This document shows positions 9,048-17,035 of a stretch of DNA of 64,000 bases, in pieces. A model generated the notes under the pieces. It ran no database searches and was not told the origin of the DNA. It saw only the letters and a program-made list of their open reading frames with translations. Source of the DNA: Candidatus Promineofilum glycogenicum (lineage in GTDB: Bacteria > Chloroflexota > Anaerolineae > Promineifilales > Promineifilaceae). Location of the stretch: NCBI GenBank assembly GCA_016707605.1, contig JADJHJ010000016.1, forward strand, positions 16,475 through 80,474, written 5' to 3'. The translations under genes were made by a program, and so were the position numbers. Position 1 is the first letter of the stretch. Each line of letters starts with the position of its first letter.

Positions 9048-9479
9048 TTACCAACCGGCCACGTCATCCTCGCCCATGATGTCGGTCAGGGAGACGCGCA
9101 CCAGCAGCTCGCCGGCCACGGCGTTGCGATTGCCGTAGGCTTCGGCCTGGGCCGCGCCCATGTAGCGGGCGGCAATGCGCGTGGCCCAGTGGCGCAGTTC
9201 GTCGAGGTTGTCGCTGAAGTCGGCCAGGCCGTCGAGCTTGACGTAGGCGAAGGGCGGGGCCTCGTCGTCGACGCACAGCGACAGCCGCGGGTCGTGGCTC
9301 AGGTTGCGGGCCTTGACCGAGGCGTGCCAGGTGGTGAAGACGAGTTGTTCGCCGTCGCGCTCGAACCAGATGGGCACGACGTGGGGGCGGCCGTCGGGCC
9401 GGACGGTGGCCAGCTTGGCCGGGCGGGGCCGGGAGAGCAGGAACTCCCAGCATTCGGCGCGAGACATCTTTTTAGCCAT
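9048..9479 (-). CDS. Pyridoxamine 5'-phosphate oxidase-fold protein, probably F420/flavin-dependent
   Basis: 143 residues with the split-barrel pattern of PPOX-class proteins: LATVRPDGRPHVVPIWFE near residues 23-40, then KARNLSHDPRLSLCVDD. Members bind FMN or F420 and reduce or oxidise small cofactors; substrate is not predictable. GGAGGATC directly before ATG supports the start. An LLM-class enzyme lies 3 kb away, and both families often use F420, but no F420 biosynthesis gene is in the window. Confidence 0.8.
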   Translation of the reverse strand: MAKKMSRAECWEFLLSRPRPAKLATVRPDGRPHVVPIWFERDGEQLVFTTWHASVKARNLSHDPRLSLCVDDEAPPFAYVKLDGLADFSDNLDELRHWATRIAARYMGAAQAEAYGNRNAVAGELLVRVSLTDIMGEDDVAGW

Positions 9480-9493
9480 GATCCTCCTTCAGG

Positions 9494-9596
9494 CTGAGTC
9501 CGCATCTTCAGATGCGCCGCCGCTCTACCATTGCTGAGTCCGCATCCTCAGATGCGGACCGGGCGAGGCGCATCTGAGGATGCGCACTCCGCGGTA
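9494..9596. repeat. Hairpin repeat of GCATCTGAGGATGC units
   Basis: GAGTCCGCATC(C/T)TCAGATGCG occurs twice in direct orientation (from about 9496 and 9536), and an inverted GCATCTGAGGATGCGCACTC follows. It occupies the gap between two reverse-strand genes. Confidence 0.75.
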
Positions 9597-9600
9597 GGCG

Positions 9601-10110
9601 TCAATCGAGCAAGAGCGCCATCACAAGATCGTCCATATACTCGCCGTCGCGGTGGATGGAACGCCGCCGCCGGCCTTCGACGACGAAGCCGCACGACTCA
9701 TAGAGCCGGATGGCGTTGCTGTTGCGGACGAAGACGTTGAGTTCGATGCGCGTCACGACGCCGCCGGCCCGCGCCCAGTCGATGGCGTACTCCATCAGCC
9801 GCCGGCCGACGCCTTGCCCGCGGTGCTCGCGCCCCACGGTGATGCCCAGTGTGGCCGCGTGGCGCACGTTGCGCCGCTTGCCCCCTTGCAGCGTCAACTG
9901 GCCGACGATGCGGCCGTCGTCCTCGGCCACCAGGAAGAGGCTGTTGGTGGCGCGGTTCATCTCGCTGATCATCCGCGCCTCGCTCTCCGTCGTCGGGTTG
10001 AACTCCTCGGCCAGGGTAATCAGGCTGACCCCCGGCTCGGCAAAGACGCGGCGGGCGTAGGTGATGATCTGGGCCGCGTCTTCCGGGCGCGCGGGGCGGA
10101 TGGTGATCAT
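9601..10110 (-). CDS. GNAT-family N-acetyltransferase
   Basis: 169 residues spanning a complete GNAT fold. The acetyl-CoA-binding motif A is visible as REHRGQGVGRRLM near residues 96-108, followed by the ELNVF strand and NSNAIRLYESCGF, the usual motif B end. The closest relatives by pattern are RimI/RimL-like enzymes acting on protein N-termini or small amines. The substrate is unknown. It is transcribed alone between two hairpin repeats. Confidence 0.85.
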   Translation of the reverse strand: MITIRPARPEDAAQIITYARRVFAEPGVSLITLAEEFNPTTESEARMISEMNRATNSLFLVAEDDGRIVGQLTLQGGKRRNVRHAATLGITVGREHRGQGVGRRLMEYAIDWARAGGVVTRIELNVFVRNSNAIRLYESCGFVVEGRRRRSIHRDGEYMDDLVMALLLD

Positions 10111-10163
10111 AGGGTTGGTGCTCTGCGACTCATGAGAGGTCTTGGGATCATACTGTAAAGATT

Positions 10164-10250
10164 AGCTCACGCAAAGGCGCTAAGGGGCAAAGGCGCAAAG
10201 AAAGATCAAGATTTCTTCTTTGCGCCTTTCTTTGCGCCTTTGCGTGAGCT
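10164..10250. repeat. Palindromic repeat, family C (AGCTCACGCAAAGGCGC...)
   Basis: The left arm AGCTCACGCAAAGGCGC with internal GCAAAGGCGC copies pairs with GCGCCTTTGCGTGAGCT on the right. Same family as 7661-7749 and 41852-41938. Confidence 0.9.
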
Positions 10251-10254
10251 CTTC

Positions 10255-11962
10255 TTACTCAAGCGCAAGAGTCATGTACAGCCCATCGGGCGCGAAGCCG
10301 AGGCGGCGGTAGTACTCCCGCGTGCCGACGGCGCTGATGACGGCCAGGCGCGGGTAGCCGGCGGCGCGGGCGATGGCCTTGGCCCGCTCGACCAGCGCCG
10401 CGCCCAGGCCGGTGTGCTGCGCCTCGCCGCGGCTGTCCTCGCCGGGGTCGAGCGCCGGGCCGTAGACGTGGACTTCGCGGATCATGGCGCAGCCGGCCAG
10501 TTCGGGGAAGGGGTGGGGCGGGTCGTCCGGCTTGGCCCCTACCGAAGAAGAAGACCCGCTCCCAACCTCTGCCGAAGGGAGAGGGGTAGGTAGCGAGAGG
10601 CGCAGGAAGGCGGCCAGCCGGTCGGCGGTTGGGAAACCGCTCTCGGTCTCAAAGCTCAGGAAGTGCTCGGTCGTGGCGTCGGTGGCGTAGGTCAGGTCGC
10701 GCAGGGCCAGGGCGTCGGGCGGCACGGGGTCGCGGCGGATCTCGCGGCAGCGGATGCAGCGGCAGGGTGTCTCCGCTTCGCGTAGTCGTTCTTGCGCCAA
10801 TTGGCGCAAATTGGCCTTCTTATTGCCGGCGACGACGTTGGTCGTCGGGAAGTCGCGCACGACGCGGGTCAGGCGGGCGTAGCGCGGCGTCTGCGCCTTG
10901 CAGTGGGCCAGCAGCGTCACCAACTCCTCTTCGGTGTAGGGCGTGTACTCGCCGCGCAGCCAGTAATCGTGCAATTCGGCGTTGGGCAGCAACATGCAGG
11001 GGTAGATCTTCAGTTCGTCGGGGCGGATAGCCGGGTCGTCCCACAGGCGGGCGTAGTCGGCGGCGTCGCCATCGGGCGTCGCCCCCAGCAGGTTGGCCAT
11101 CCAGTGGCCGTGAATCTTGAAGCCGGCCAGCCGCAGCAGGCGGAAGGCGTCGCGCGTGGCCTGCGACGTCGTGGCCGCGGGCGTTCAGGGCCAGCACGCG
11201 CTCGTCGAGGCTCTGGATGCCGACCTGCACCTTGGTGACGCCCAGGGTTCGGAACCAGCGCAGTTCGTCGGCGTCGATGTGGTCTTGCCGCGTCTCGACG
11301 ACGAGGCCGACGTTGCGGCGGCGGCCGACGGCGTTGGCCGCCTGCGCCTCGGCCAGCGTGGCCGACTCGAAACCGTTGAGCGCGTCGAAGCAGCGTTTGA
11401 TGAACCACGCCTGATAGTCGCGCCGGTAGCTCGACCACGTGCCGCCCAGCACCAGCAACTCGACCTTGCCCGTCGGGTGGCCGATGTTCTCCAGCGCCCG
11501 CAGGCGGGAGGCGGTCTGGGCGAACGGGTCGAAGGCGTGGCGCTCGGCCCGTTGCGCGCCCGGCTCGTCGTGGAGGTAGCTCTTGGGCATGCGCGCGTCG
11601 GTGGGGCAGAAGACGCAGCGGCCGGGGCAGGGGTAGGGCTTGGTCAGCACGGTGACGACGGCCACGCCGGCCTGGGTGCGCATCGGCTTCATCTGGAGAT
11701 GGGTGCGCAGGTCGGGGTCGAACGTCAGCCGGCCGGCGGCGCACAGGCGCTCGTAGGCGTCGAGCACCTGGCTCTTGGACAGCCACGGCAGGCCGCGCCG
11801 GGCATAGGCGCGGACGGTGGCGTTATAGCCGCGGCTGGTCAGCGGGCGCAGGGCGGCCAGTTCGTCGATGAGGGCGATGAACAGCGCTTCGCGGCCGTCG
11901 AGGTCAACCGGCTCGTTGCGGGCCAGCCATTGGGCCTCGCGACTCACGTTACTATCGACCAT
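10255..11962 (-). pseudogene. Elp3-family radical SAM / GNAT tRNA acetyltransferase, reading frame broken by one base
   Basis: Two frames together give one 568-residue protein. The first (from 11962) has the radical-SAM domain with PYPCPGRCVFCP and ends near NARGHDV. The second carries HGHWMANLLGATP, the cysteine motif CRCIRCREI and a C-terminal GNAT domain ending ALVERAKAIARAAGYPRL. Removing one G from GGCC near 11170 restores RGHDVAATRDAF, the family consensus. Elp3 installs carboxymethyl-type groups on the wobble uridine of tRNA. The start at 11962 has a TATATT box nine bases upstream. It may be intact in the cell, given the same kind of indel in other genes here. Confidence 0.85.
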
Positions 11963-11971
11963 GATACCCAG

Positions 11972-11977
11972 AATATA
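11972..11977 (-). promoter_or_regulatory. Putative -10 box of the Elp3-like gene
   Basis: TATATT on the reverse strand ends 9 nt before the ATG at 11962, so transcription would begin about at the start codon. The first bases lie at the edge of a family B repeat. No good -35 is seen. Confidence 0.4.
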
Positions 11978-12045
11978 AACCACAGATTACACAGATTTCA
12001 CAGATTAGAAGACGTAATCTGTGAAATCTGTGTAATCTGTGGTTT
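11977..12045. repeat. Palindromic repeat, family B (AACCACAGATTACACAGATT...)
   Basis: AACCACAGATT-ACACAGATT-TCACAGATT units at 9-nt spacing pair with AATCTGTGAAATCTGTGTAATCTGTGGTT after a short loop containing GAAGACGT. Confidence 0.9.
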
Positions 12046-12051
12046 CTTTCT

Positions 12052-13080
12052 TCACTCCGCCATCAATTCTACCATAGCCCGCAACGTCTCCACGTCGAAC
12101 ACGGTCATGTTGAGCGTCGTCACCGGGCTGTTGCGCCACAGGGCCAGGCGCTCGCGGACGCGCTCGCGCGGGCCGACGAGGGCCACGGCGTCGATCAGTT
12201 CGGCCGGCACGCGGGCCATGGCCCCGCCCTTGTCGCCGGACAGATAAAGGTTCTGAATCTCCGTCGCCGCGTCCTCAAAGCCGTAGCGCACGGCCAGGTC
12301 GTAGTAGAAGTTCTTGCCCCGCGCGCCCATGCCGCCGACGTAGAGGGCCAGCATCGGCCGCAGCATGTTGTAGGCGATGTCGAGGTTGTCGTTGATGACC
12401 ACCGAGACGGTCGGGGCGATGTCGAACTGCTCGATGCTCTTGCCCGCCTTGGCCAGCCCGGCGTCGACGTGGGGCTTGAAGACGGCGTCGTAGCGCTCCG
12501 GGGCGAAGAAGATGGGCAGCCAGCCGTCGGCGATCTCGGCCGCCAGTTCGACGTTCTTGGGGCCGATGGCCGCCAGGTAGATGGGAATGTTGGGGTCGGC
12601 CTTCAGCGTGCTCTTCAGCGGCTTGCCCAGGCCGGTGGCGTCGTCGCCGCGGTAGGGGATCTGGTAGTGGCGGCCCTCGAAGGTCAAGGGGGCCTCGCGG
12701 CCAAAGATGGCGCGGACGATGCTGACGTACTCGCGCGTGCGGGCCAGCGGTTGGGCGTAGCTGACGCCGTGCCAGCCCTCGACCACCTGCGGCCCGGAGA
12801 GGCCCAGGCCCATCAGGAAGCGGCCGCCGGAGAGCTGGTTCAGCGTCATGGCCGTCATGGCCGCGTTGGCCGGGGTGCGGCCGGGCATCTGCATGATGGC
12901 CGTGCCCAGGTGGATGCGCGTCGTCAGCGCCCCCAGCCAGGCCAGCGGCGAGACGGCGTCGGAGCCGTAGGCCTCGGCCGTCCACACGGAGTGGACGCCC
13001 AGCCGGTCGGCCTCCTGGACGAGTTCGATGGGTAGTTGCATTTGGCCGGCGGCGTAGCCGAGCATGAGACCTAGGCGCAT
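12052..13080 (-). CDS. LLM-class (luciferase-like) flavin/F420-dependent oxidoreductase
   Basis: 342 residues of the bacterial luciferase-like TIM barrel: MRLGLMLGYAAG at the N-terminus, GSDAVSPLAWLGALTTRIHLGTAI and PGRTPANAAMTAMTLNQLSGGRF, then FEGRHYQIP, as in F420-dependent enzymes annotated as LLM class. The reaction cannot be fixed; related proteins oxidise or reduce substrates with F420 or FMN. The ATG at 13080 matches the family N-terminus and has AGAGAGG upstream. The C-terminus WRNSPVTTLNMTVFDVETLRAMVE is typical. Transcribed separately from the toxin-antitoxin pair upstream. Confidence 0.88.
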   Translation of the reverse strand: MRLGLMLGYAAGQMQLPIELVQEADRLGVHSVWTAEAYGSDAVSPLAWLGALTTRIHLGTAIMQMPGRTPANAAMTAMTLNQLSGGRFLMGLGLSGPQVVEGWHGVSYAQPLARTREYVSIVRAIFGREAPLTFEGRHYQIPYRGDDATGLGKPLKSTLKADPNIPIYLAAIGPKNVELAAEIADGWLPIFFAPERYDAVFKPHVDAGLAKAGKSIEQFDIAPTVSVVINDNLDIAYNMLRPMLALYVGGMGARGKNFYYDLAVRYGFEDAATEIQNLYLSGDKGGAMARVPAELIDAVALVGPRERVRERLALWRNSPVTTLNMTVFDVETLRAMVELMAE

Positions 13081-13132
13081 GGGGTTTACCTCTCTACGGA
13101 CATATACTGAGTGAAGCCATCTGGTTTGGGTG

Positions 13133-13537
13133 CTACTTCTTGTAGGGTAAGAACTCCATCTCGACGGCGTCTTTGAGTGCTGCCATCTCCGGGTCTTTGT
13201 GGACGAGAATAGCCTGGTGTTGGACAGCAAAGGCGGCGATCAGGGCATCGGCGAGGGATAACCGGTGCGCCGCTTTCAGGCGACCGGCGGTTAGCAGTGT
13301 CGGTTCGTCTACGCTCCAAAGTATTTCCTTCGGCAGTTGTTTGAGCAGAGCATACCGCTGGTCGGCTACATCCTCCGTCTGCTCCTGAAGAGTAATGTAA
13401 TAGGTTTCCAGCAGGGCCAGAAACGGGAACAGCACCTCTTCGCGCCGCAGCAGTGTTTCCACGCGTTGTGCGCCCTCTTCGTCCTCCAGCAGGGTCAGGA
13501 TGGCCGACGTATCAAGCAGGTATGGGGTTTTGCTCAC
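13133..13537 (-). CDS. vapC: PIN-domain ribonuclease toxin (VapC type)
   Basis: 134 residues. The four acidic residues of the PIN active site are seen: D9 in LLDTSAIL, E44 in ALLETYY, D97 in LADALIAA and D115 in HKDPEM. VapC toxins are Mg-dependent RNases, often of tRNA. Its start lies inside the 3' end of the upstream antitoxin gene (26-bp overlap), the usual vapBC arrangement, so the pair should be co-translated. The N-terminus is intact and no frameshift is apparent. Confidence 0.88.
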   Translation of the reverse strand: MSKTPYLLDTSAILTLLEDEEGAQRVETLLRREEVLFPFLALLETYYITLQEQTEDVADQRYALLKQLPKEILWSVDEPTLLTAGRLKAAHRLSLADALIAAFAVQHQAILVHKDPEMAALKDAVEMEFLPYKK

Positions 13538-13757
13538 GCTGCCTGTCCTCCCGACGCGATTCGATGAGCCGCTCGGTGAGTCGCTCCCCCTTGGCCGAGC
13601 CGCGCAGGAACTTGATCGGGTCGGCCGGTATGGGGATCACCTTGATAACACGGCCGTCGTCGATCCACTCCAGATAGTCGCCGCCCTTAATCTGGTAGCG
13701 TTCGCGAATGATGGCCGGGACAACTGTCTGCGATCTCTTAGTCAGTGTCGTTCTCAT
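13512..13757 (-). CDS. vapB: AbrB/SpoVT-type antitoxin of the VapBC pair
   Basis: 81 residues. The N-terminus MRTTLTKRSQTVVPAIIRER is the swapped-hairpin AbrB DNA-binding domain (TLTKRSQTVVPA), followed by GDYLEWIDDGRVIKVIP. The C-terminal SAKGERLTERLIESRREDR is a charged tail that would contact the toxin. The ATG at 13757 is preferred over 13766 because GAGGTG sits at good spacing. It is first in the operon, behind its own promoter, and probably autoregulates it. Confidence 0.85.
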   Translation of the reverse strand: MRTTLTKRSQTVVPAIIRERYQIKGGDYLEWIDDGRVIKVIPIPADPIKFLRGSAKGERLTERLIESRREDRQREQNPIPA

Positions 13758-13776
13758 GTCGCGCACCTCATTCTCA

Positions 13777-13805
13777 ATTGTACAAGGCTAATGAGATACT
13801 TACAA
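13777..13805 (-). promoter_or_regulatory. Promoter of vapBC
   Basis: TTGTAA (13805-13800), 17-nt spacer, TACAAT (13782-13777) on the reverse strand, with an expected start near 13770 and GAGGTG before the ATG. AbrB-type antitoxins usually bind over such a site. Confidence 0.65.
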
Positions 13806-13840
13806 GTCAAACCGCTGTAATGAATTGCGGCATGGCTTGG

Positions 13841-15106
13841 TTATGAATTTTCAATTACACCAACGCTCTGCATAGCGGCAACCAGCAGAGGCTGCTGAAC
13901 CGCCCGTGCGTCCAGCGCGCTCGCGCCAAGAAAGGCGACGAACCGCTCAAACCCCCGCGCCAGCGCCGCGGCAAACGCCTCGTCCTGGCCCAGCGCCTCC
14001 TCTTCCAGCCACAAACCCAGGATGACAAGCGTGTTGGTCGCCCGGTCAAGCTTGCTATCGAAGCGGCCGACGAGCCGGTCGCCCCACAGGATGGGCAGCA
14101 CGTAGTAGCCAAACTTGCGCTGCTCGACCGGCTTGTAGACCTCCCACACGTAGTCGAAGCCGAACAACACTTTGGCCCGGCCGCGGGCGCTGACGGGATC
14201 GAGCGGCGAAAGGAAGACGACCTCTTCGGTCGTCGTCGTTGCCAGTGGCGCCCACGCCGCCGGCACGCGCCCAGCGCTCAACTCGGCCAACGCCGCGGCG
14301 TCGCTACCGAGGGCGTGGTGCAGCGCTTTCCAACCTTCAACCCGCACCTCGATGATCTCGCCGTCGGCCAGCATCGCCGCCAGCAGTCGCTTCGCGGCGC
14401 GATCCGGCTCGCCGCGTTGCCACGTCTCGCTCGTCCGTTTGATCCGCGCCAGGCCGGAGAAGGCGATCTCCTTCTTGATCAGGAAGCGATCGGCCTCGTC
14501 TTCGTCGCTCTCATAGATGAGATGCGACGGGGCGACAGTTTCCGTGAGGGCGTAGACGCGCTCGAACTTCTCGCGGTGGTGGGTCATCACCTCGCCGGTG
14601 CGCCACAGGTAGTAGAGGGCCAGGGAGCTATCCTTACGGCCGCGGTAGCTCTGCGTTCGGGTGCGCGTGGCCATCTGGAAGTCGCGGTTGCTGACCGTGC
14701 CGCGCTCGCGCAAGATGGCCCGCATTTCGACGATGGCTTCGGCGTGGTCGCGGCCCATGCCGGCAATGCGCGAATCGCCCGCCTCACCGTCGCGCTCGCG
14801 GCGCATGACCACGCGCCAGTGGGGCAGTTCGTCCATCGGCCGCACAGCCAGCCAGCCGCCCCAGTCGAAAAAGTGGCGCTGGCCGTAGGTGGCTTCCTCC
14901 CACCCGCCGGGCGAATAGTCCAGCACACGGCTGTGGAGTTGGATGTCCTGGCTGCGGGCGACGATTTGCAGCGGGTCGAGTTGCAGGTATTCGATCTGGC
15001 GCATGGCCGCGGCCGTGCCCTCGCTGCCCTGCCAACGGCGGCCGGGCCACAAGCCTTGCTTGCCCAGAATGAAGCGCCGGGCGGTGTCAATGTCAATTGT
15101 CAGCAT
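13841..15106 (-). CDS. YcaQ-like winged-helix DNA glycosylase family protein
   Basis: 421 residues. The N-terminal ARRFILGKQGLW and the QxD-type segment YLQLDPLQIVARSQD, then YGQRHFFDWGGWLAVRP, match the HTH_42/YcaQ family, whose characterised members unhook interstrand DNA crosslinks. The C-terminal LFGFDYVWEVYKPVEQRKFG and VLPILWGDRLVGR are the conserved end of the family. It starts three bases after the stop of the DinB-like gene, so the two are probably co-translated; DinB-family metal enzymes are also often linked to thiol or damage responses. Activity on crosslinks is inferred only from family. Confidence 0.82.
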   Translation of the reverse strand: MLTIDIDTARRFILGKQGLWPGRRWQGSEGTAAAMRQIEYLQLDPLQIVARSQDIQLHSRVLDYSPGGWEEATYGQRHFFDWGGWLAVRPMDELPHWRVVMRRERDGEAGDSRIAGMGRDHAEAIVEMRAILRERGTVSNRDFQMATRTRTQSYRGRKDSSLALYYLWRTGEVMTHHREKFERVYALTETVAPSHLIYESDEDEADRFLIKKEIAFSGLARIKRTSETWQRGEPDRAAKRLLAAMLADGEIIEVRVEGWKALHHALGSDAAALAELSAGRVPAAWAPLATTTTEEVVFLSPLDPVSARGRAKVLFGFDYVWEVYKPVEQRKFGYYVLPILWGDRLVGRFDSKLDRATNTLVILGLWLEEEALGQDEAFAAALARGFERFVAFLGASALDARAVQQPLLVAAMQSVGVIENS

Positions 15107-15109
15107 GAC

Positions 15110-15619
15110 CTACTCCTGGGCCGCGTCGCTTCTGGCTCTGGACACCCAATCTGGGGCCGTGCCTGTCTTGTGCCCCAGATGCAGGCTCAATTGAGCGGCA
15201 TGTTCCTGGGCGTGGCGCATGGTGTAGAGCATCAACTCGGCGAAGGGCATCTCGCCGCCCCAGGGAAACACGTAGGGTTGGGCGGCCTTTTCATCGTCCA
15301 GCGCCTCCAGCATCGCCCGGCACTGGCGACGACATTGGCCCAGATAAGTCAGAAGATCATCCTTCGTATATGGCTCGTCCGGCAGCGCGCCGGCGATGAA
15401 CGGCGCGGGCGGGACGAACCCTTTCCCGATGCCGGACACGTAGCGGTCGGTCCAGGCCAGCGTGTGATAGACAATGAACCAGAACTCGCCGTACGCCTGC
15501 CCGTCCGGGTCATCCCATACCACGTCGCGCCACAGTTCGTCGGGGCAGGCGCGGATGACGTCGTCGAGCAGGTCGAGGGCGGCCCCGAACTGCTGCCAGA
15601 TGATCGATCCCCAGTTCAT
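15110..15619 (-). CDS. DinB/YfiT-like four-helix-bundle protein
   Basis: 169 residues. The pattern is that of DinB-like putative metalloenzymes: a start helix WGSIIWQQFGAALDLLDDVI, a first histidine in FIVYHTLAWTDRY and a second in TMRHAQEHAAQLSLHLG that would complete the metal site. GGAGGTAAGT precedes the ATG at 15619. The reaction is unknown; family members act as thiol-dependent transferases. Upstream partner of the YcaQ-like gene, downstream of tRNA-Glu on the same strand. Confidence 0.8.
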   Translation of the reverse strand: MNWGSIIWQQFGAALDLLDDVIRACPDELWRDVVWDDPDGQAYGEFWFIVYHTLAWTDRYVSGIGKGFVPPAPFIAGALPDEPYTKDDLLTYLGQCRRQCRAMLEALDDEKAAQPYVFPWGGEMPFAELMLYTMRHAQEHAAQLSLHLGHKTGTAPDWVSRARSDAAQE

Positions 15620-15700
15620 ACTTACCTCCAGTCGCCGGCAAAATAAAAAGGATGCAAGACAGCCAGGCATAACACCTACAGTCTCACATCCTAAGAAAGA

Positions 15701-15773
15701 TGCCCTCACGGGGATTCGAACCCCGGTCTTAGCCTTGAAAGGGCTACGTCCTGGTCCCCTAGACGATGAGGGC
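15701..15773 (-). tRNA. tRNA-Glu, anticodon TTC
   Basis: 73 nt without encoded CCA. Acceptor GCCCTCA pairs with TGAGGGC; anticodon stem TAGCC/GGCTA with loop CTTTCAA gives anticodon TTC (complement of 15737-15739); the T arm is GGGGTTCGAATCCCC. The discriminator is A. It has its own promoter immediately upstream. Confidence 0.97.
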
Positions 15774-15783
15774 AACGGAGAGA

Positions 15784-15812
15784 ATTCTAACACTAGGGTG
15801 GCTGGCGGTCAA
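15784..15812 (-). promoter_or_regulatory. Promoter of tRNA-Glu(TTC)
   Basis: TTGACC (15812-15807), 17-nt spacer, TAGAAT (15789-15784) on the reverse strand, ten bases before the tRNA 5' end. Nearly the same layout precedes the other tRNA-Glu at 38433. Confidence 0.8.
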
Positions 15813-15821
15813 ACGGGGAGA

Positions 15822-16000
15822 GTCCACAGATTACTCAGATTTCACAGATTCAGAAATATGATCCGCAGATTGGGCAGATTAGGCAGATTTTCAGAGAAAG
15901 ACGATTCCTGTTCTGCGAATCTGCCCAATCTGCTAAATCTGCGGATAATGCCTATTATCTGCGAAATCGCGGCTGGGGACAGCCGTACGTAATCTGTGGA
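15822..16000. repeat. Family A palindrome nested inside a family B palindrome
   Basis: The outer arms are GTCCACAGATTACTCAGATT at 15822 and TAATCTGTGGA ending at 16000. Within them lies a full family A element at 15860-15945. Between the inner element and the right outer arm is extra sequence including GGCTGGGGACAGCC. The right outer arm runs into the start codon of the following gene. Confidence 0.88.
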
Positions 16001-16914
16001 TGAATCTTCTTATGATCCCGTTCGACGCTTACGACATCCGCGACTACCGCCCCGACGACGCGGCGGCGCTGTTCGTCGTGGCCGCGGCCATCGAACCGCT
16101 GGACGCCGGGCAGATGGTGGCCTGGACGGAGGAGCTAGAGGCGCGTGTCGAGGGCGGGACGCGCGTCTGGCTGCTGGCGCGGGGGCGGCGGCTGGCCGGC
16201 TACGCCGCCGTGGAATCACTGCCGGGGCTGCCGGGCGTCTTCGACCTGAGCGGCGGCGTCGTGCCGGCGCGGCGCGGGCGGGGACTGGGCGGACGGCTGC
16301 TGGCCCACGTCGCGGCGCAGGCCCCGGCGTTGGGGGCGCGAGAACTTTCGGCCCGCGTCGAGCGGCTGGAGGACGAGGCGGCCGTCTTCCTGCTGCGGCG
16401 CGGCTTTGCCGTCGAGCATGAGGAGTGCCTGCTGGAGCTATCCGACCTGAGCGCCCTGCCGCCCCTGCCCGACGCGCCGGGCGTGGCCTTCGTTACGCTG
16501 CCGCGCCAACAGGCCATCACCGAGTTCGGCCGCCTCTATGAGCAGAGCTTCGCCGGCCGTCCCTGGTCACAGCCCTACAGCGAGGCCGAAGTGGCGGCGA
16601 CGTTGGGCCGCGCCGACGACCTGCTCTTTGCCACGGTCGAGGGCCAGCCGGTGGGTGTGGTCTGGCATGAGCGGCTGCCCGACGGCCGCGGCCGGGTGGA
16701 GCCGATCGGCATCGCCGCCGCGCACCAGGGGCAGGGCCACGGCCGCCGACTGCTGCTGTCCGCGCTACACAGCCTGCGCCAACAGGGGGCCGCGCCGGTG
16801 GAGATCGGTCTCTGGCGGACGAACGAGGTGGCCATGCACCTGTACAAAGGTCTAGGTTTCAGCGAGGTTGCCAACTGGTATTATCTGGCGCGGGAACTGC
16901 GGCCTGAAAGCTGA
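16000..16914 (+). CDS. Tandem GNAT acetyltransferase (two GNAT domains)
   Basis: 304 residues. The first domain has VPARRGRGLGGRLLAHV near residues 87-103 and the second has IAAAHQGQGHGRRLLLSAL near residues 242-260, each an acetyl-CoA-binding motif A. The second ends with NEVAMHLYKGLGFSEV, a good motif B. Paired GNAT domains occur in enzymes such as mycothiol synthase, where one domain may be inactive, but nothing here points to a substrate. The ATG at 16000 overlaps the repeat arm; the alternative ATG at 16012 (MIPFDAYDIRDY) may be the real start. Confidence 0.8.
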   Translation: MNLLMIPFDAYDIRDYRPDDAAALFVVAAAIEPLDAGQMVAWTEELEARVEGGTRVWLLARGRRLAGYAAVESLPGLPGVFDLSGGVVPARRGRGLGGRLLAHVAAQAPALGARELSARVERLEDEAAVFLLRRGFAVEHEECLLELSDLSALPPLPDAPGVAFVTLPRQQAITEFGRLYEQSFAGRPWSQPYSEAEVAATLGRADDLLFATVEGQPVGVVWHERLPDGRGRVEPIGIAAAHQGQGHGRRLLLSALHSLRQQGAAPVEIGLWRTNEVAMHLYKGLGFSEVANWYYLARELRPES

Positions 16915-16935
16915 ATAAGAGGGCCAAATGTCCCA

Positions 16936-16963
16936 TTGCGATTTGCCCGATTGTCCTTACAAT
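16936..16963 (+). promoter_or_regulatory. Promoter upstream of the MoxR gene
   Basis: TTGCGA, 16-nt spacer, TACAAT, giving a start near 16970 and a leader of about 65 nt. Confidence 0.6.
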
Positions 16964-17035
16964 CAGGGCGTCGGGTAGTTGCTGATCCGCCATCCGGCCC
17001 CGGCCGGTTGCAAGTTAAAAACGGAGACCATTCGT

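Noticed and set aside
11100..11200. Programmed frameshift in the Elp3-like gene
   Set aside because: No slippery heptamer or stimulatory structure is evident, and similar indels occur in eight other unrelated genes.
7634..16000. Insertion sequences or transposase genes as the source of the repeats
   Set aside because: No transposase-like open frame was found in this window; the repeats are non-coding hairpins.
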